5,712 nt of DNA from Actinomycetota bacterium (GTDB lineage Bacteria > Actinomycetota > Thermoleophilia > Solirubrobacterales > Solirubrobacteraceae), in assembly GCA_903970315.1 (NCBI GenBank), contig CAJCIJ010000240.1:1-5712 (forward strand), written 5' to 3'. Positions 4,305 through 5,712 of the stretch are shown here, piece after piece (position 1 is the stretch's first letter; every line of letters starts with the position of its first letter). The position numbers and the translations under genes are program-made. The notes beneath the pieces are model-generated. The model was not told the DNA's origin and did no database searches. It saw only the letters and a program-made list of their open reading frames with translations.

Positions 4305-5712
4305 ATGCAGTTAGTAATGGCGCAGACCACCGGTCTCAGGGGACGTTTGGTCGCCATCGGAGTGGTGCTGGCAGCGGTGGCCTGGGCAGCCGCCCTGGCC
4401 GGCCCCGTGGGCTTGGCCCACGCGGGCACGTTCGAGGCGTACCTGTGCGAGACGCCCGCAGGGACGCCCATCGGCATCGGGGGTCTGAGCGAGGAAGGCC
4501 TGATGGGCGCATCGCGCGTCTACCACAAGGGGTCGTGCACGAAGGCCAAGGAAGTGATCACCATGACCGTGGGGCCGTACGGGGCTGGATACAGCAACGG
4601 ACAGGGCGGCCTCTACACCTACTCCACGCCTGCCGGGGTCACGATCTCGTCCTACGTGCTGCACATGGGCACGATCTTCGCGTGCGGGCCGATCTCGGTC
4701 GCGTGCGGCGGCGGCAGCGGTGTGGTGTTCGTGACCCATACCGGGCAGCACGACCCGGGGTATGACTATCGCGACCTGGGCGCGGGCACGCAGGGAGCCG
4801 GGGGGTCGATCGAAGCGACCGAATTGCACGGTGTCAACTGGCTGCAGATGGGGGCCACGTGCGACGGTGAAGGTGGCGACTGTGCCGCCAGCGCACCCAT
4901 CGCCAGCTTTGAAATCGACTCGGGCCAGTTCACGCTTGTCGACGCGACTGCGCCGAAGGTCGAACACGTCGTCGGTCCCGCCGAAGGCGCCGGTCCATTG
5001 TCCGGCGACGTCGAATGGAGCTTCGGCGCCAGCGACACCGGCTCTGGGATCTACGGGGTCAACGAGGTCGTGGACGGGAAGGCGACAACCGAGCGTGGAC
5101 TGGATGCGAACGGGGGGTTGTGCGTGAACCTGGAACCGGGGGGCGCCACGAAGACGTTCGCGTCGCCGCAGCCGTGCCTGACGGAAGTCAACGGAACCGA
5201 GAGCCTGAACACCAACGACCTCTCCGATGGCGAACACACGGTGCGGGTGTACGTCGAAGACGCGGCGGGGGACACCGCCAACGTCTTTGACGCCAAGCTC
5301 AAGACCGCAAACGGCCCGATCGTCGAAGCTGCGCCGTCTATCTCCGGCGTGGCGCAGGTGGGCGACAAGCTGACGGCAACCAACGGCGTCTATGAACTGC
5401 GCCCTGAACAGGCCTGGGCGGGCGCGGTCACAGGACACTGGGACAGGTGCGTCTCCGCGGCCAGTTGCGAGGAAATCCCGGGTGCCACAGGCGCGACCTA
5501 TGTTCCGACGGCGGAGGACGTGGGCTACGAGCTCGCTTACACGACGACGGCCACCGCCGAAGTGACCGACGACGTCGCGAGGGGCCTCAAGCACAGTACG
5601 AGCGCGGAGTCGGTACCAACGCTTGCGGTAGCCGCAGCGCCGGGCACGCCGCCGAGCTGTGAGGGCGCGTGCGCCACCGGTGCCAATGGCGGCAACGGTG
5701 GCAACGGCGGTA
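4305..5712 (+). CDS. Secreted modular surface protein with Ig-like domains and Gly-Asn repeats (3' end beyond window)
   Basis: Exported, probably cell-surface protein of unknown function; 469 residues are visible without a stop. Residues 1-40 are a signal peptide: short basic stretch (R12, R14), hydrophobic core (15-34), and cleavage expected after AHA at 38-40. Residues 41-215 form a Gly-rich N-terminal domain I cannot name, with Cys at 48, 78, 127, 134, 186 and 193. Residues about 216-337 resemble a bacterial Ig-like fold (DATAPKVE start, ASDTGSGI, then LSDGEHTVRVYVEDAAGDT), with C273 and C291. Residues 342-436 resemble the Ig-like module common in Thermoleophilia surface proteins (PSISGVAQVGDKLTATNG, W.RC...SC, IPGATGATYVPTAEDVGYEL). 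After a Pro/Cys linker (447-457), GANGGNGGNGG begins a low-complexity repeat at the edge. No membrane anchor or sortase motif is visible; one could lie downstream. Codon 3 is TTA, rare in such genomes. An adhesin or matrix role is only a guess. Confidence 0.88.
   Translation, partial: MQLVMAQTTGLRGRLVAIGVVLAAVAWAAALAGPVGLAHAGTFEAYLCETPAGTPIGIGGLSEEGLMGASRVYHKGSCTKAKEVITMTVGPYGAGYSNGQGGLYTYSTPAGVTISSYVLHMGTIFACGPISVACGGGSGVVFVTHTGQHDPGYDYRDLGAGTQGAGGSIEATELHGVNWLQMGATCDGEGGDCAASAPIASFEIDSGQFTLVDATAPKVEHVVGPAEGAGPLSGDVEWSFGASDTGSGIYGVNEVVDGKATTERGLDANGGLCVNLEPGGATKTFASPQPCLTEVNGTESLNTNDLSDGEHTVRVYVEDAAGDTANVFDAKLKTANGPIVEAAPSISGVAQVGDKLTATNGVYELRPEQAWAGAVTGHWDRCVSAASCEEIPGATGATYVPTAEDVGYELAYTTTATAEVTDDVARGLKHSTSAESVPTLAVAAAPGTPPSCEGACATGANGGNGGNGG
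5682..5712 (+). repeat. Start of 9-base tandem repeat encoding Gly-Asn-Gly
   Basis: Codon-aligned units GCCAATGGC (5682-5690), GGCAACGGT (5691-5699) and GGCAACGGC (5700-5708), with a further GGT before the window ends. They encode ANG, GNG, GNG, G. Synonymous differences show it is not a perfect fresh duplication. Total length is unknown because the window stops here. Confidence 0.7.

Noticed and set aside
3977..4765. Plus-strand frame of 262 codons crossing the arfB 5' end and the surface-protein start
   Set aside because: Out of frame with both supported genes, low-complexity Arg/Gly composition, no ribosome binding site.
4311..5594. Minus-strand open frame of 427 codons
   Set aside because: Fully antisense to the surface-protein frame, which has a Shine-Dalgarno, a signal peptide and recognisable Ig-like modules. 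The minus frame is Arg/Val/Gly-rich without recognisable domains.

Overview
The window looks like chromosomal DNA of a high-GC actinobacterium, most likely class Thermoleophilia (Solirubrobacter, Conexibacter or Patulibacter type). This is inferred from GC-rich codon use, GTG and TTG starts, and the last gene, a secreted protein with Ig-like modules of the 'G.W.RC...C..I.GAT..TY..T..DVGYEL' kind followed by Gly-Asn repeats. The species cannot be named from the sequence alone.

Layout. (1) Positions 1-2212, minus strand: an ABC exporter pair. An ATPase (1451-2212) is followed after 16 bases by a MacB/FtsX-family permease that starts with GTG at 1434 and runs off the left edge (478 codons visible). 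(2) 2292-2364, minus strand: a complete tRNA-Thr(GGT), upstream of and co-directional with the ABC pair, with a promoter-like sequence in front of it. (3) 2365-2873: about 500 bases with no convincing gene, AT-richer toward its right half, holding an extended -10 promoter candidate, an inverted repeat and short repeated motifs. (4) 2874-3470, plus strand: an HxlR-family transcription factor, called from a TTG with a strong Shine-Dalgarno. It has a long Gly/Ser-rich N-terminal tail and a C-terminal Cys/His cluster. (5) 3549-3998, minus strand: an ArfB-type (YaeJ) ribosome-rescue peptidyl-tRNA hydrolase, convergent with hxlR. (6) 3999-4304: an intergenic region with an AT-rich island, 30-base-spaced direct repeats and a GC-rich, possibly structured leader. 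(7) 4305-5712, plus strand: a secreted, modular surface protein, cut by the right edge.

The two edge genes are open at the window borders, so neither has a stop codon here. The genes do not form one pathway: the ABC pair is a functional unit, and the others are separate transcription units with housekeeping (tRNA-Thr, arfB), regulatory (hxlR) and surface (4305-5712) roles. I see no CRISPR array, insertion sequence, integrase, toxin-antitoxin pair or recognisable defence system. The most interesting parts are the unusual HxlR protein with its structured leader, and the uncharacterised surface protein with its long leader.
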